DNA from: Clostridiaceae bacterium | GTDB lineage: Bacteria; Bacillota; Clostridia; Saccharofermentanales; Saccharofermentanaceae | DNA: 64,000 bases | Assembly (NCBI GenBank): GCA_012729635.1 | Contig: JAAYCT010000033.1 | Coordinates: 1-64,000 of the forward strand | Direction: 5' to 3' | Shown: piece after piece, positions 34,369 through 42,591 of the stretch | How positions within the stretch are numbered: position 1 is the first letter of the stretch | Layout: each line of letters starts with the position of its first letter | Notes under the pieces: generated by a model | Seen by the model: the letters and a program-made list of their open reading frames with translations, nothing else | Told to the model about the DNA's origin: nothing | The model's database searches: none | Translations under genes and position numbers: made by a program

Positions 34369-36234
34369 ATGTGCGGCATTGTAGGTTATGTCGGGAAAAG
34401 ATTCGCTATCCCGATACTGATTCGCGGACTTAAGAAACTGGAGTACAGAGGATACGACTCTGCCGGAGTAACATTCCTTGAAAACGGGCATCTTCGTGTA
34501 ATTAAAAAACAAGGACGTATCGACGTTCTTGAAAATACACTGAAGGAACTGAATTACGAAACCGCTTCGGAAGAATCTTCTGCTCCACCGGTTAAAATCG
34601 GCATGGGACACACCCGATGGGCGACACACGGTGTTCCGAGTGATGAGAATGCCCACCCTCATCTTTCGGAACAAAGACATGTCTGTGTGATTCATAACGG
34701 TATTATTGAAAATCATGTCGAGCTTCGCAGTTTTCTTATCGATAAGGGTGTTCATTTTTTATCGGAGACGGACTCTGAAGTGGCCGCTCATCTGATAGAA
34801 TATCATTATTTGACAGACTGTCATGCGGATATAATGAGTGCGGTTCAAGCCGCACTGCTCGAAATCGAAGGCTCGTATGCGCTGGTTGTTCTATGTACGG
34901 AGCATCCGGACCTGCTGATTGCCGCCAAAAAGGATAATCCGCTCATTATCGGGCTCGGCTCCGGTGAAAACTATATCGCCTCGGATATTCCGGCACTGAT
35001 TGAATATACTCGGGATGTTCTCATCGTTGAAGACAACGAAATCGCGGTTATCAAGGCGGATTCGGTACATCTTTATACGGTACATGGTCAAATCGTTAAC
35101 AGAAACACGATTTCCGTCGATTGGGATTCGGAGGCCGCCGAAAAAGGCGGGTTCGAGCATTTTATGATGAAGGAAATCTTCGAGGAGCCGTCAGCGATAA
35201 AAGCGACACTTTCTTCGAGAATTCGATCGAATCGTGTTGTTCTTGATGATATTCCGCTGGATCGGGACCGTATTTTACAAGCTTCACGGATACATTTTGT
35301 TGCATGCGGAACGGCATATCACGCCGGGTGCGTCGGAAAAAATGTAATCGAAAAATTATGCAGAATACCGGTTGAAGCCGATGTTGCCTCGGAATTCCGA
35401 TACAAGGATCCGATTATCGACGAGAATTCGATTGTCGTCATTATCAGTCAGTCCGGTGAAACGCTTGATACGCTGGCCGCGATGCGTGAGGCGAAAAAAC
35501 GCGGAGCACTGACCATTTCGATTGTGAACGTTATTGGCAGTTCGATTGCACGCGAATCCGATTATGTAATGTATACTGCAGCAGGACCCGAGATATCCGT
35601 TGCTTCCACCAAGGCATACCTGACACAGTTGTCATGTATTTATCTCTTGGCTCTATATATTGCTTCGTTGATCGGAAGTATCTCGTCGGAAGAGTATGAC
35701 CATTACATAAAGGAAATGCTCCGGCTTCCGGAGTTGATCGGAAAAACACTTGAAAAGCAGTCCGAAATCCAACGGTTTGCTTCTGAGCATTTCAACGCCA
35801 AAAGCATATTTTTTATCGGGCGCGGGCTGGACTATTATCTTTCTATGGAATCCTCTCTGAAACTCAAGGAGATTTCATATATTCACTCCGAGGCATATCC
35901 GGGCGGAGAATTAAAACACGGAACAATCGCCTTGATTGAGAAGGGCACGTTGGTTGTCTGTTCTTTGACTCAGGATCAACTCATGGAAAAAATGATTTCA
36001 AACATCTCTGAGGTGAAAGCCAGAGGAGCCATTGTTCTCGGAATTACAACCGAGAATCAGGAAAAAGCGATACGGGCTTGTGACGAAGTTTTCACGATTC
36101 CTCCGATCCATCCTGTTTTGGCTCCGATGCTCGCAATTACACCGAGCCAGTTGTTTGCATATTATATGGCCGTTAACAAAGGTTGCGACGTGGATAAGCC
36201 GAGAAATCTTGCCAAAAGCGTTACGGTCGAATAA
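34369..36234 (+). CDS. glmS: Glutamine-fructose-6-phosphate aminotransferase (isomerising)
   Basis: This enzyme makes glucosamine-6-phosphate from fructose-6-phosphate and glutamine. The ATG at 34369 follows CAGGAGGCTTT and places the catalytic Cys directly after Met (MCGIVGYVG), as required for an N-terminal nucleophile amidase. The 621 aa protein has the glutaminase domain (about 1-240) and two SIS sugar-isomerase domains (CGTAYHAG, SQSGETLDT; later GRGLDYYLSMESSLKLKEIS). The C-terminal LAKSVTVE is typical. It completes the glmM-glmS pair next to the c-di-AMP cyclase. Confidence 0.98.
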   Translation: MCGIVGYVGKRFAIPILIRGLKKLEYRGYDSAGVTFLENGHLRVIKKQGRIDVLENTLKELNYETASEESSAPPVKIGMGHTRWATHGVPSDENAHPHLSEQRHVCVIHNGIIENHVELRSFLIDKGVHFLSETDSEVAAHLIEYHYLTDCHADIMSAVQAALLEIEGSYALVVLCTEHPDLLIAAKKDNPLIIGLGSGENYIASDIPALIEYTRDVLIVEDNEIAVIKADSVHLYTVHGQIVNRNTISVDWDSEAAEKGGFEHFMMKEIFEEPSAIKATLSSRIRSNRVVLDDIPLDRDRILQASRIHFVACGTAYHAGCVGKNVIEKLCRIPVEADVASEFRYKDPIIDENSIVVIISQSGETLDTLAAMREAKKRGALTISIVNVIGSSIARESDYVMYTAAGPEISVASTKAYLTQLSCIYLLALYIASLIGSISSEEYDHYIKEMLRLPELIGKTLEKQSEIQRFASEHFNAKSIFFIGRGLDYYLSMESSLKLKEISYIHSEAYPGGELKHGTIALIEKGTLVVCSLTQDQLMEKMISNISEVKARGAIVLGITTENQEKAIRACDEVFTIPPIHPVLAPMLAITPSQLFAYYMAVNKGCDVDKPRNLAKSVTVE

Positions 36235-36279
36235 TGCCGTTACATTTCTTTCGACGATCTTTTCGCGGGAAACAAAGCT

Positions 36280-37146
36280 TTAATCATTTTCCAGAACTTC
36301 ACGGTAATGACTCAGCAACTCCATCTGATCTTCGGGAAGGGAAGGATACTGAGGATCGATTTTTCGGAGTGTTTGCAGAAGGATCTCGCTGACGAGCGTT
36401 CTGGCAAACCATTTTCGATCGGCGGGAACGACATACCAGGGTGCATATTCGGTAGCGGTGTTTTGTATCATCTCTTCAAATACCCTCTGGTATTCATCCC
36501 AGTGTTTTCTCTCATCCAAATCACCCGCCGAAAACTTCCAGTTTTTTGCCGGATCGTCGATTCTCGTAAGTATTCGTTTTTTCTGTTCGTCCTTGGAAAG
36601 ATGCAGAAAGATTTTAATCATTACAATACCGTTTTCGTGCAGGTATTTCTCATAATCATTAATTTGTCGATATCTTTCTTTCCAAAGGTTCTTGGTCAAT
36701 CGGTCTTTCGGTAATTGCTGTTTCATGGGCAAATCATGAACCTTAGCAACAATAACTTCCTCATAGTGAGAACGGTTAAAAACCCCGATGGTTCCGCGCT
36801 GCGGGAGTTGACGACTGATTCTCCACAGATAATCGTGGTCCAGTTCTTCGGAGGAAGGTGCTTTGAAGCTCCGGACATGACATCCTTGAGGGTTAAGACC
36901 GCTGGTGACATGTTTTATCGTCCCGTCTTTCCCGGCGGCATCGGTAGCCTGAAGAACGATCAGAACACTGTGCGTGTTTTGTGCATATAACTTATCCTGA
37001 AGCTCGGCTGACTTCGCCGTGTTTTCGGAAAGCTTTTTTTCAATTTTTGAGCGATCTTTTTTATTATGACCGAGCAACTCATCGCACTTGTTCGGATCAA
37101 GCTTGAAACCTTTCCCGCTTTTGACGCAGATAGAAGAGATATCCAT
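36280..37146 (-). CDS. Polyphosphate kinase 2 family protein
   Basis: This 288 aa PPK2-family enzyme uses polyphosphate to phosphorylate nucleotides (AMP or nucleoside diphosphates, depending on class). It has Walker A DAAGKDGT (near 74), the lid and Walker B region FNRSHYEEV (near 123), and a conserved RFLxR-like ILTRIDDPAKNWKF stretch. The class cannot be set with certainty from motifs alone. On the - strand, its ATG follows AAAAAAGGAGTCGACCC, with TATAAT at 37172-37177 upstream. It is divergent from the hexapeptide-repeat gene and convergent with glmS. Confidence 0.93.
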   Translation of the reverse strand: MDISSICVKSGKGFKLDPNKCDELLGHNKKDRSKIEKKLSENTAKSAELQDKLYAQNTHSVLIVLQATDAAGKDGTIKHVTSGLNPQGCHVRSFKAPSSEELDHDYLWRISRQLPQRGTIGVFNRSHYEEVIVAKVHDLPMKQQLPKDRLTKNLWKERYRQINDYEKYLHENGIVMIKIFLHLSKDEQKKRILTRIDDPAKNWKFSAGDLDERKHWDEYQRVFEEMIQNTATEYAPWYVVPADRKWFARTLVSEILLQTLRKIDPQYPSLPEDQMELLSHYREVLEND

Positions 37147-37216
37147 GGGTCGACTCCTTTTTTATTTTTTTATTATACTATACACGCGTAGTTGGGATCG
37201 GACAATCGATCGGGTA

Positions 37217-37245
37217 AAGACATTCGGTCGAAAAATTGATAAAAT
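37217..37245 (+). promoter_or_regulatory. Probable promoter of the hexapeptide-repeat gene
   Basis: AAGACA (37217-37222), a 17-nt spacer and TAAAAT (37240-37245) lie about 30 bp before the ATG. The -35 matches four of six consensus bases. Confidence 0.45.
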
Positions 37246-37275
37246 ACACCTTATCCAAAGAACGGAGGAATCTAT

Positions 37276-37947
37276 ATGGTTATTGGTATCCAAATTACCG
37301 ACCTTCTTGATTTAGAAAAAACGATAGCAGCCGAAATTTTTGCCGATCGGGAATTTGTCTGGGAAGTCCTGTCGGATATCACCGAGTTTATTCGGAAAAA
37401 AGGGAAAACATTAAATCCGGAAGAATACGAGTCTCGAGGCGATGACGTATACATATCGAAAAGTGCGAAAATTTACCCGAGCGCCATGATCACCGGACCC
37501 TGTATTATCGATCACGGAGCCGAGATTCGTCACTGCGCGTTTATTCGCGGAAGCGCAATTGTCGGGAAGAATGCCGTTGTCGGAAATTCGACGGAATTGA
37601 AAAACGTTATACTGTTTGATTCGGTTCAGGTTCCGCATTACAATTATGTCGGCGATTCTGTCCTTGGATTCAAAGCGCATATGGGGGCGGGTGCAATTAC
37701 GTCCAACGTGAAATCGGATCACTCGCTTACGACATTTCGATTCGGTGAAGAGAAAGTGCCGACGGGGATGAAAAAATTTGGTGCGATTATCGGAGATTTT
37801 ACGGAAATCGGATGCAACAGCGTACTTAATCCAGCCACGATTATCGGAAGGAACGCAACCGTCTATCCTCTGTCCATGGTTCGTGGATATGTTCCCGCGA
37901 ACAGCATTTATAAAAAACAGGGAGAAGTGGTGGGTAAACGAGAATAA
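37276..37947 (+). CDS. Left-handed beta-helix protein, GlmU C-terminal-like
   Basis: The 223 aa protein has an N-terminal alpha-helical part (about 1-50) and a hexapeptide-repeat left-handed beta helix (about 55-200; repeats such as ISKSAKIYPSAMITGPCIIDHG and IVGKNAVVGNSTE). It resembles the acetyltransferase half of GlmU, the next step after GlmM, but has no uridylyltransferase domain. Clostridial relatives are often labelled UDP-N-acetylglucosamine pyrophosphorylase-like. Acetyltransferase activity is a reasonable but untested reading. The ATG at 37276 follows CGGAGGAATCTAT. Confidence 0.82.
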   Translation: MVIGIQITDLLDLEKTIAAEIFADREFVWEVLSDITEFIRKKGKTLNPEEYESRGDDVYISKSAKIYPSAMITGPCIIDHGAEIRHCAFIRGSAIVGKNAVVGNSTELKNVILFDSVQVPHYNYVGDSVLGFKAHMGAGAITSNVKSDHSLTTFRFGEEKVPTGMKKFGAIIGDFTEIGCNSVLNPATIIGRNATVYPLSMVRGYVPANSIYKKQGEVVGKRE

Positions 37948-37957
37948 TTTGAACGGA

Positions 37958-38000
37958 AAAAAAACGAGCCGGCACATCAGGGATGTGCCGGCTCCCGTTT
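37958..38000. terminator. Bidirectional intrinsic terminator
   Basis: GAGCCGGCACATC (37966-37978) and GATGTGCCGGCTC (37982-37994) form a perfect 13-bp stem with a 3-nt loop. An A8 tract precedes it, giving a U-run for the - strand HEAT gene, and CCGTTTAT follows on the + strand. Confidence 0.88.
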
Positions 38001-38012
38001 ATCAAAAGACCG

Positions 38013-38354
38013 TCAAATAACGCGTGTTCTGATTTTTTCCAAAGCCTCCCTGGCGGTCTGGCGTACTGACGGATCCGAATCTGCATATGCAAGCTTCTTG
38101 ACATATTCTTCGCAGTGTTTTGCGTTAATCTCGCCGACTGCTTCGGCCGCAGCCGCTCTCACCAAAGGAGAACTGTCACGCAGCAGAGGAATCAATTGCA
38201 TTCCCGCATCATACGACTGAATTTGTCCGAGGGCTTGAGCAACTGCCACACGCACCTCATCATCCGGATCATCCTTCATCTTGACCAGAGCGCCAAGATT
38301 CTGTTTCTTGCCGAGTTTCTCAATCTTTTCTACGACTCTCTCGATTCTTGCCAT
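38013..38354 (-). CDS. Small HEAT-repeat protein
   Basis: The 113 aa protein consists of about three HEAT-type helical repeats (DPDDEVRVAVAQALGQI, DSSPLVRAAAAEAVGEI, DSDPSVRQTAREALEKI), a protein-protein interaction scaffold related to PBS-lyase repeats. No catalytic residues are evident. The ATG follows AAAGGGGCGATCAAG on the - strand. It is monocistronic; its partner is unknown. Confidence 0.85.
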   Translation of the reverse strand: MARIERVVEKIEKLGKKQNLGALVKMKDDPDDEVRVAVAQALGQIQSYDAGMQLIPLLRDSSPLVRAAAAEAVGEINAKHCEEYVKKLAYADSDPSVRQTAREALEKIRTRVI

Positions 38355-38797
38355 CTTGATCGCCCCTTTCTTTCGCTTATCCTACCTTGATTATGAGGGA
38401 TTTAAATGTTAAATACCATAGAAATCAACCGCTGATTTTGTAAAATTAATGTGTCATAAGTGTTAATAGGTCAAAATAATTTAGAAAAAATCAAATGCAT
38501 AATCGAATCGGCTGTGACTCGAAACGTTTAATATACAGCACAATTTTTGATCAATCGAAAGAAATTACAAAATAGAAATTTGAGATTTGACAATTAAATC
38601 TTGAACAGGACGTCACATTGTTGTGAAGCGATGTTGGGTTTACGGGAAACAAGAGAGACGTCATTCAAAATAAAAAACGGAGGAAAACCTCGGAGGAATT
38701 GACGCGCATTACGGACAATTGGGTTATAATGATAGGGTATATGGAAAATTCTGATGAGATAATCCGTAAATAAAGTGTGCAGAGGCCGCAATTATTA
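38355..38797. other. 443-bp AT-rich intergenic region
   Basis: No convincing gene is seen. The region is clearly more AT-rich than its surroundings. It holds the HEAT gene's - strand start region, an inverted repeat AGATTT (38583) / AAATCT (38596) spanning a TTGACA, two copies of GACGTCA (near 38608 and 38658), and a TATAAT at 38725-38730 with TTGACG at 38699-38704. Their 20-nt spacing is longer than ideal. The last pair is the best guess for the CapA gene promoter. Confidence 0.5.
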
Positions 38798-39904
38798 ATG
38801 AAAAAACGCATTTCAATGATTTTTCTTCTGGCAATATTGATTTGTATCGTGACGGGGTGCCCGGATCGAATTCTTACTGATTCATTCTCGACTCCCGTAA
38901 TTCCAAGCAGTCCTTCGATTACGCTCCCGAGCTATACGCAACCATCTCCGACGCCTTCGCCGACGCCTTCGCCGACCCCTTCACCATCACCGACACCGAC
39001 ACCGACGGCCAAACAAATTGTGGTCAGTTTTCTCGGCGATTGTACATTGGGGCAGAACAAGGACATATTTGGAGCGGAACACAGTTTCGCGAAAGTCGTG
39101 GGTGAGCAATATGATTACCCTTTTCAAAACGCGACAGATATACTTTTAGCAGATGACTTAACACTGGCTAACCTTGAGGGCCCGCTCACCGATTCGAATA
39201 CTTTTCGTGAAAAGGAAGTTGTCTTCAAGGGGAAACCCGAATACACAGAGGTTTTAAATCTCGGCGGTGTCGAAGCCGTAAATCTCGCCAACAACCATAC
39301 ATATGATTATTGGGATCGTGGATTAAAGGATACACAGGAAGCGTTGGATGCGGCGGGAATCCTGTGGAGCGACAGCAAGAATTATGCGATATTTGAGATC
39401 GACGAAGTAAAAATCGGGATGGCGGGTTTTAATTTTCCGTATCAGATGGAACCGATTTATAAAGCCATAGATCAGTTGAGGGAGGAAGGGTGTGACATCG
39501 TTATCATTTCGGTCCACACGGGAGTAGAACGAATGTATGAGCCTGAATCGGTTGCGGTTCGCATGGCTCACGATATCATCGATTACGGAGCGGATATTTA
39601 TGTGGGACATCATCCGCACAGACTTCAGCCGATTGAATTTTACAACGGAAAATACATATTATACAGCTTATCCAATTTTGTCTTCGGAGGTCAGCCGTGG
39701 TTGACCGATCCGGATACGGCGATCGTTCAATGTACGTTCACTATAGATTATGGTGAATTAATCGATGTTCGATTGAACGTGATTCCATATTCCATGACTT
39801 CGACTTTTCCGGGAAATGACTATTGCCCGAAACCATACGATCCGGGTACGGAGGATTATTATCGCGTACTGGATAAACTCAGGTGGTCGGATGAACCGGA
39901 ATAA
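38798..39904 (+). CDS. CapA-family lipoprotein with Pro/Ser/Thr-rich linker
   Basis: This 368 aa protein has a lipoprotein signal (lipobox IVTGC, Cys near 22), a low-complexity linker of alternating Pro-Ser-Pro-Thr (about 50-70, DNA-level short repeats), and a CapA/PGA_cap metallophosphoesterase-like domain (FLGDCTLGQN, LANLEGPLTD, NLANNHTYDYW, GHHPHRLQPIE). Relatives act in poly-gamma-glutamate or capsule formation. No capB/capC genes are nearby, so a capsule role is uncertain. It is probably anchored outside the membrane by its lipid. Confidence 0.9.
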   Translation: MKKRISMIFLLAILICIVTGCPDRILTDSFSTPVIPSSPSITLPSYTQPSPTPSPTPSPTPSPSPTPTPTAKQIVVSFLGDCTLGQNKDIFGAEHSFAKVVGEQYDYPFQNATDILLADDLTLANLEGPLTDSNTFREKEVVFKGKPEYTEVLNLGGVEAVNLANNHTYDYWDRGLKDTQEALDAAGILWSDSKNYAIFEIDEVKIGMAGFNFPYQMEPIYKAIDQLREEGCDIVIISVHTGVERMYEPESVAVRMAHDIIDYGADIYVGHHPHRLQPIEFYNGKYILYSLSNFVFGGQPWLTDPDTAIVQCTFTIDYGELIDVRLNVIPYSMTSTFPGNDYCPKPYDPGTEDYYRVLDKLRWSDEPE

Positions 39905-39981
39905 TGTCGGATTCATTGACGGGCAGACTTGGGATTGCTATATTTTGTGACAGGAAACCAGGGTTTTGGGGGAGGTGTACA

Positions 39982-40491
39982 ATGTCTTTAAATAAGGTAC
40001 TCGTAGTGATGGGAAGCGATTCGGATTTCCCGATGATGGAACCGTGCTTTAAGTTGCTTTATAAATTTTCCGTTCCGTATGAAGCGCATGTATGCTCGGC
40101 ACATCGATCTCCTCGAAAAGCAGCGGAGATTGCCGAGAAAGCAAGAGAATCGGGATTCGGAGTGATTATCGCCGCCGCCGGACTTGCCGCGCATTTACCG
40201 GGCGTTCTTGCGTCCTTTACCACAATCCCGGTAATCGGTGTGCCATGCAAGACCGGAGCGTTATCCGGTGTCGATGCGTTGTATTCGATCGTTCAAATGC
40301 CTTCGGGCGTTCCGGTTGCGACAGTATCGATCGACGGTTCCGCGAATGCCGCTTTGTTGGCGGCGCAAATCCTCTCTCTGAATGATGAGCGAATTTCCGG
40401 ACAACTGTCCGAATACAAAAAAGAACTCGAGATGTCGGTCGAATTGCGCAACGAGAGACTTTCAGAAAAAATATCTGCGATCGGAGAATAA
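39982..40491 (+). CDS. purE: N5-carboxyaminoimidazole ribonucleotide mutase PurE
   Basis: This purine biosynthesis enzyme moves the carboxyl group of N5-CAIR to form CAIR. The 169 aa sequence has the class I motifs MGSDSDFP (near 10) and SAHRSP (near 43), then AAAGLAAHLPG. The ATG at 39982 follows GGGGGAGGTGTAC; an earlier in-frame start at 39904 is rejected. It leads purE-F-N-H-D. The next gene begins one base after its stop. Confidence 0.97.
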   Translation: MSLNKVLVVMGSDSDFPMMEPCFKLLYKFSVPYEAHVCSAHRSPRKAAEIAEKARESGFGVIIAAAGLAAHLPGVLASFTTIPVIGVPCKTGALSGVDALYSIVQMPSGVPVATVSIDGSANAALLAAQILSLNDERISGQLSEYKKELEMSVELRNERLSEKISAIGE

Positions 40492-40492
40492 A

Positions 40493-41941
40493 ATGAGCGA
40501 CGGTAAATGGGTTGAAGAGTGTGGTGTCTTCGGAGTATTTGATCCCAAGAAGGTACTGCATGAAGCTGCACGGCTAGCGTATTACGGTATTTTTTCATTG
40601 CAGCACAGAGGACAGGAATCTGCCGGGATTGTTGTCAACCATGCGGGGCAATTTCTCGGACATAAAGGGGTCGGTCTGGTCGTAGATGTATTTGACGATT
40701 TGCATCTGAGCATGATGACCGGACATGCTGCCGTCGGTCACGTTCGCTTTCCGGACCCGGGTGAAGGTGGTTCTGATGTCATTCAACCGATGCAGATTAA
40801 ATCAAAAGCCGGGCAATTGGCGATTGCGACCAATGGCTCCATCATCAATGCCGATGAGATTCGGACTCAACTCAAGGAGCTCGGTGCGATATTTCAAACA
40901 ACGGCTGATTTTGAAGTTATCCTGACGCTTCTGGCCAGAAATCGAATCGCATCGGATTGTATTGAGGATGCGATTCTTCAGGTAATGAGTGAGATCAAAG
41001 GTGCATATTCAACCGTAATCATGACGGACGATCGTCTGATCGGATTTCGTGATCCGTTGGGAATTCGTCCGTTAATCATCGGAAAGAAGGACAGCAGTTA
41101 TATTTTTGCTTCCGAGAGTTGCGCTCTGGATGCAATCGGTGCCGAGACGATTCGGGATGTTCTTCCCGGAGAAGTGATCACCGTTTCGGAGGACGGTCTT
41201 TTTTCGCGGTATTATATTCCGCAAGAAACCGCGCATTCGAACGGAAAGCTTTGTATCTTCGAATTTGTTTATTTTGCTCGTCCGGACAGCTGTTTGGACG
41301 GAGCGAGTGTGCATCAGTCCAGAGTGAATACGGGAAGAGCTCTTGCCAGAGAGGCGCCTTGTGAATGTGATGTCGTTGTCGCCGCTCCCGATTCCGGGGT
41401 TGCCGCGGCCATGGGATATGCGATGGAAAGCGGCATTCCGTATGGATCCGCTTTACTTAAGAACAGATATATCGGACGTACATTTATCCAGGCGACTCAG
41501 CTTCAGCGTGAAATGTCCGTTCGTCTGAAGTTTTCTGTCCTGAAATCCGAAGTGCGCGGTAAAAAAATCGTTATCGTGGATGACTCTATCGTGCGAGGGA
41601 CCACAATGAGAAACAATATACAAATACTCCGCGAAGCGGGAGCGAAGGAAGTTCATTTGCGCGTTGCTTCTCCGCCGGTTCGCTTTCCTTGCTATTACGG
41701 GGTCAGTGCTTCGAACCCAGATGAGCTCACCGCCAGCAGGAGTTCGGTCGAGGAAATCCGAACAGCAATCGGAGCGGATTCTTTGGCGTATGTCAGTCTT
41801 GAAGGCTTAAAAGCCTCCACGGAAGGGATTTTGTGCGGTCATTGTGCGTCCTGTTTTGATGGTGCTTTTCCCGCGGGAGTGCCCGAATGCCATGCGGAGA
41901 TATACTCGGAGAAAAGCCTGGAGGAAAACGAAGCAAAATGA
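40493..41941 (+). CDS. purF: Amidophosphoribosyltransferase PurF
   Basis: This enzyme commits PRPP to purine synthesis using glutamine. The ATG at 40493 follows GGAGAATAA and gives MSDGKWVEECGVFGVF, a short propeptide before the catalytic Cys in ECGVFG. The 482 aa protein has the glutaminase domain (about 10-240) and a PRPP-binding phosphoribosyltransferase domain (IVIVDDSIVRGTTM, near 360). C-terminal cysteines in GHCASC, with an earlier Cys in FPCYYG, fit the oxygen-sensitive [4Fe-4S] cluster of the Bacillus-type enzyme. Its stop overlaps purN as ATGA. Confidence 0.97.
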   Translation: MSDGKWVEECGVFGVFDPKKVLHEAARLAYYGIFSLQHRGQESAGIVVNHAGQFLGHKGVGLVVDVFDDLHLSMMTGHAAVGHVRFPDPGEGGSDVIQPMQIKSKAGQLAIATNGSIINADEIRTQLKELGAIFQTTADFEVILTLLARNRIASDCIEDAILQVMSEIKGAYSTVIMTDDRLIGFRDPLGIRPLIIGKKDSSYIFASESCALDAIGAETIRDVLPGEVITVSEDGLFSRYYIPQETAHSNGKLCIFEFVYFARPDSCLDGASVHQSRVNTGRALAREAPCECDVVVAAPDSGVAAAMGYAMESGIPYGSALLKNRYIGRTFIQATQLQREMSVRLKFSVLKSEVRGKKIVIVDDSIVRGTTMRNNIQILREAGAKEVHLRVASPPVRFPCYYGVSASNPDELTASRSSVEEIRTAIGADSLAYVSLEGLKASTEGILCGHCASCFDGAFPAGVPECHAEIYSEKSLEENEAK

Positions 41942-42591
41942 ATATAGCGGTTCTGGTCTCCGGTGGGGGAACCAATCTACAGGCAATCATGGATGCAAAC
42001 CGAAACAATCAGCTGGGTAACGTTTGTATATCAATAGTAATTTCCTCAAAACCGGATGCATACGCAATCAAAAGAGCGGAAATCGAGAACATCCCCGTTC
42101 TCGTCCTGTCAAAAAAAGAAATTTCGGATCCCCGTGAATATGATCGCCGGATGCTCAGTGCTCTTGATCGTGCTCAAACCGATATCGTTGTCCTTGCCGG
42201 TTTTCTTTCGCTTTTGGGACCGGATGTGGTCAGCAGATATGAAAACCGTATCATCAATATTCATCCGTCTCTGATTCCTGCGTTTTGCGGTCCCGGGATG
42301 TATGGGATCCGACCTCATCAAGCGGCAATCGACCGCGGAGTCAAGGTGTCGGGAGCGACGGTTCATTTTGTCAATCGAAACTATGACGATGGGCCGATTA
42401 TCTTACAAAAAGCGGTTTGTGTTTTTAATGAAGATACGCCGGAATCCTTGCAATTGCGGGTCATGACCGAGTGCGAGCAGGTTATCCTGCCCAAGGCGAT
42501 TCGATTGATTGCGGAAAATCGCGTAATCGTGGAGAATAATAAAGTGATTTTGTTGGCGGAAGAGGATGCCGCCGGAAAGGAGCGATTATGA
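41938..42591 (+). CDS. purN: Phosphoribosylglycinamide formyltransferase PurN
   Basis: This folate-dependent enzyme formylates glycinamide ribonucleotide. The 217 aa protein starts MNIAVLVSGGGTNLQAI and carries the catalytic motif NIHPSLIPAF (Asn, His near 105) and later the conserved Asp in YDDGPIILQ. It is ATGA-coupled to purF and purH. The conserved His and Asp are both present, suggesting an active enzyme. Confidence 0.96.
   Translation: MNIAVLVSGGGTNLQAIMDANRNNQLGNVCISIVISSKPDAYAIKRAEIENIPVLVLSKKEISDPREYDRRMLSALDRAQTDIVVLAGFLSLLGPDVVSRYENRIINIHPSLIPAFCGPGMYGIRPHQAAIDRGVKVSGATVHFVNRNYDDGPIILQKAVCVFNEDTPESLQLRVMTECEQVILPKAIRLIAENRVIVENNKVILLAEEDAAGKERL

Noticed and set aside
38940-39010. 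Short tandem DNA repeat taken as a CRISPR or satellite
   Set aside because: It is an in-frame Pro-Ser-Pro-Thr linker of a lipoprotein; units are of a few codons and there are no spacers.
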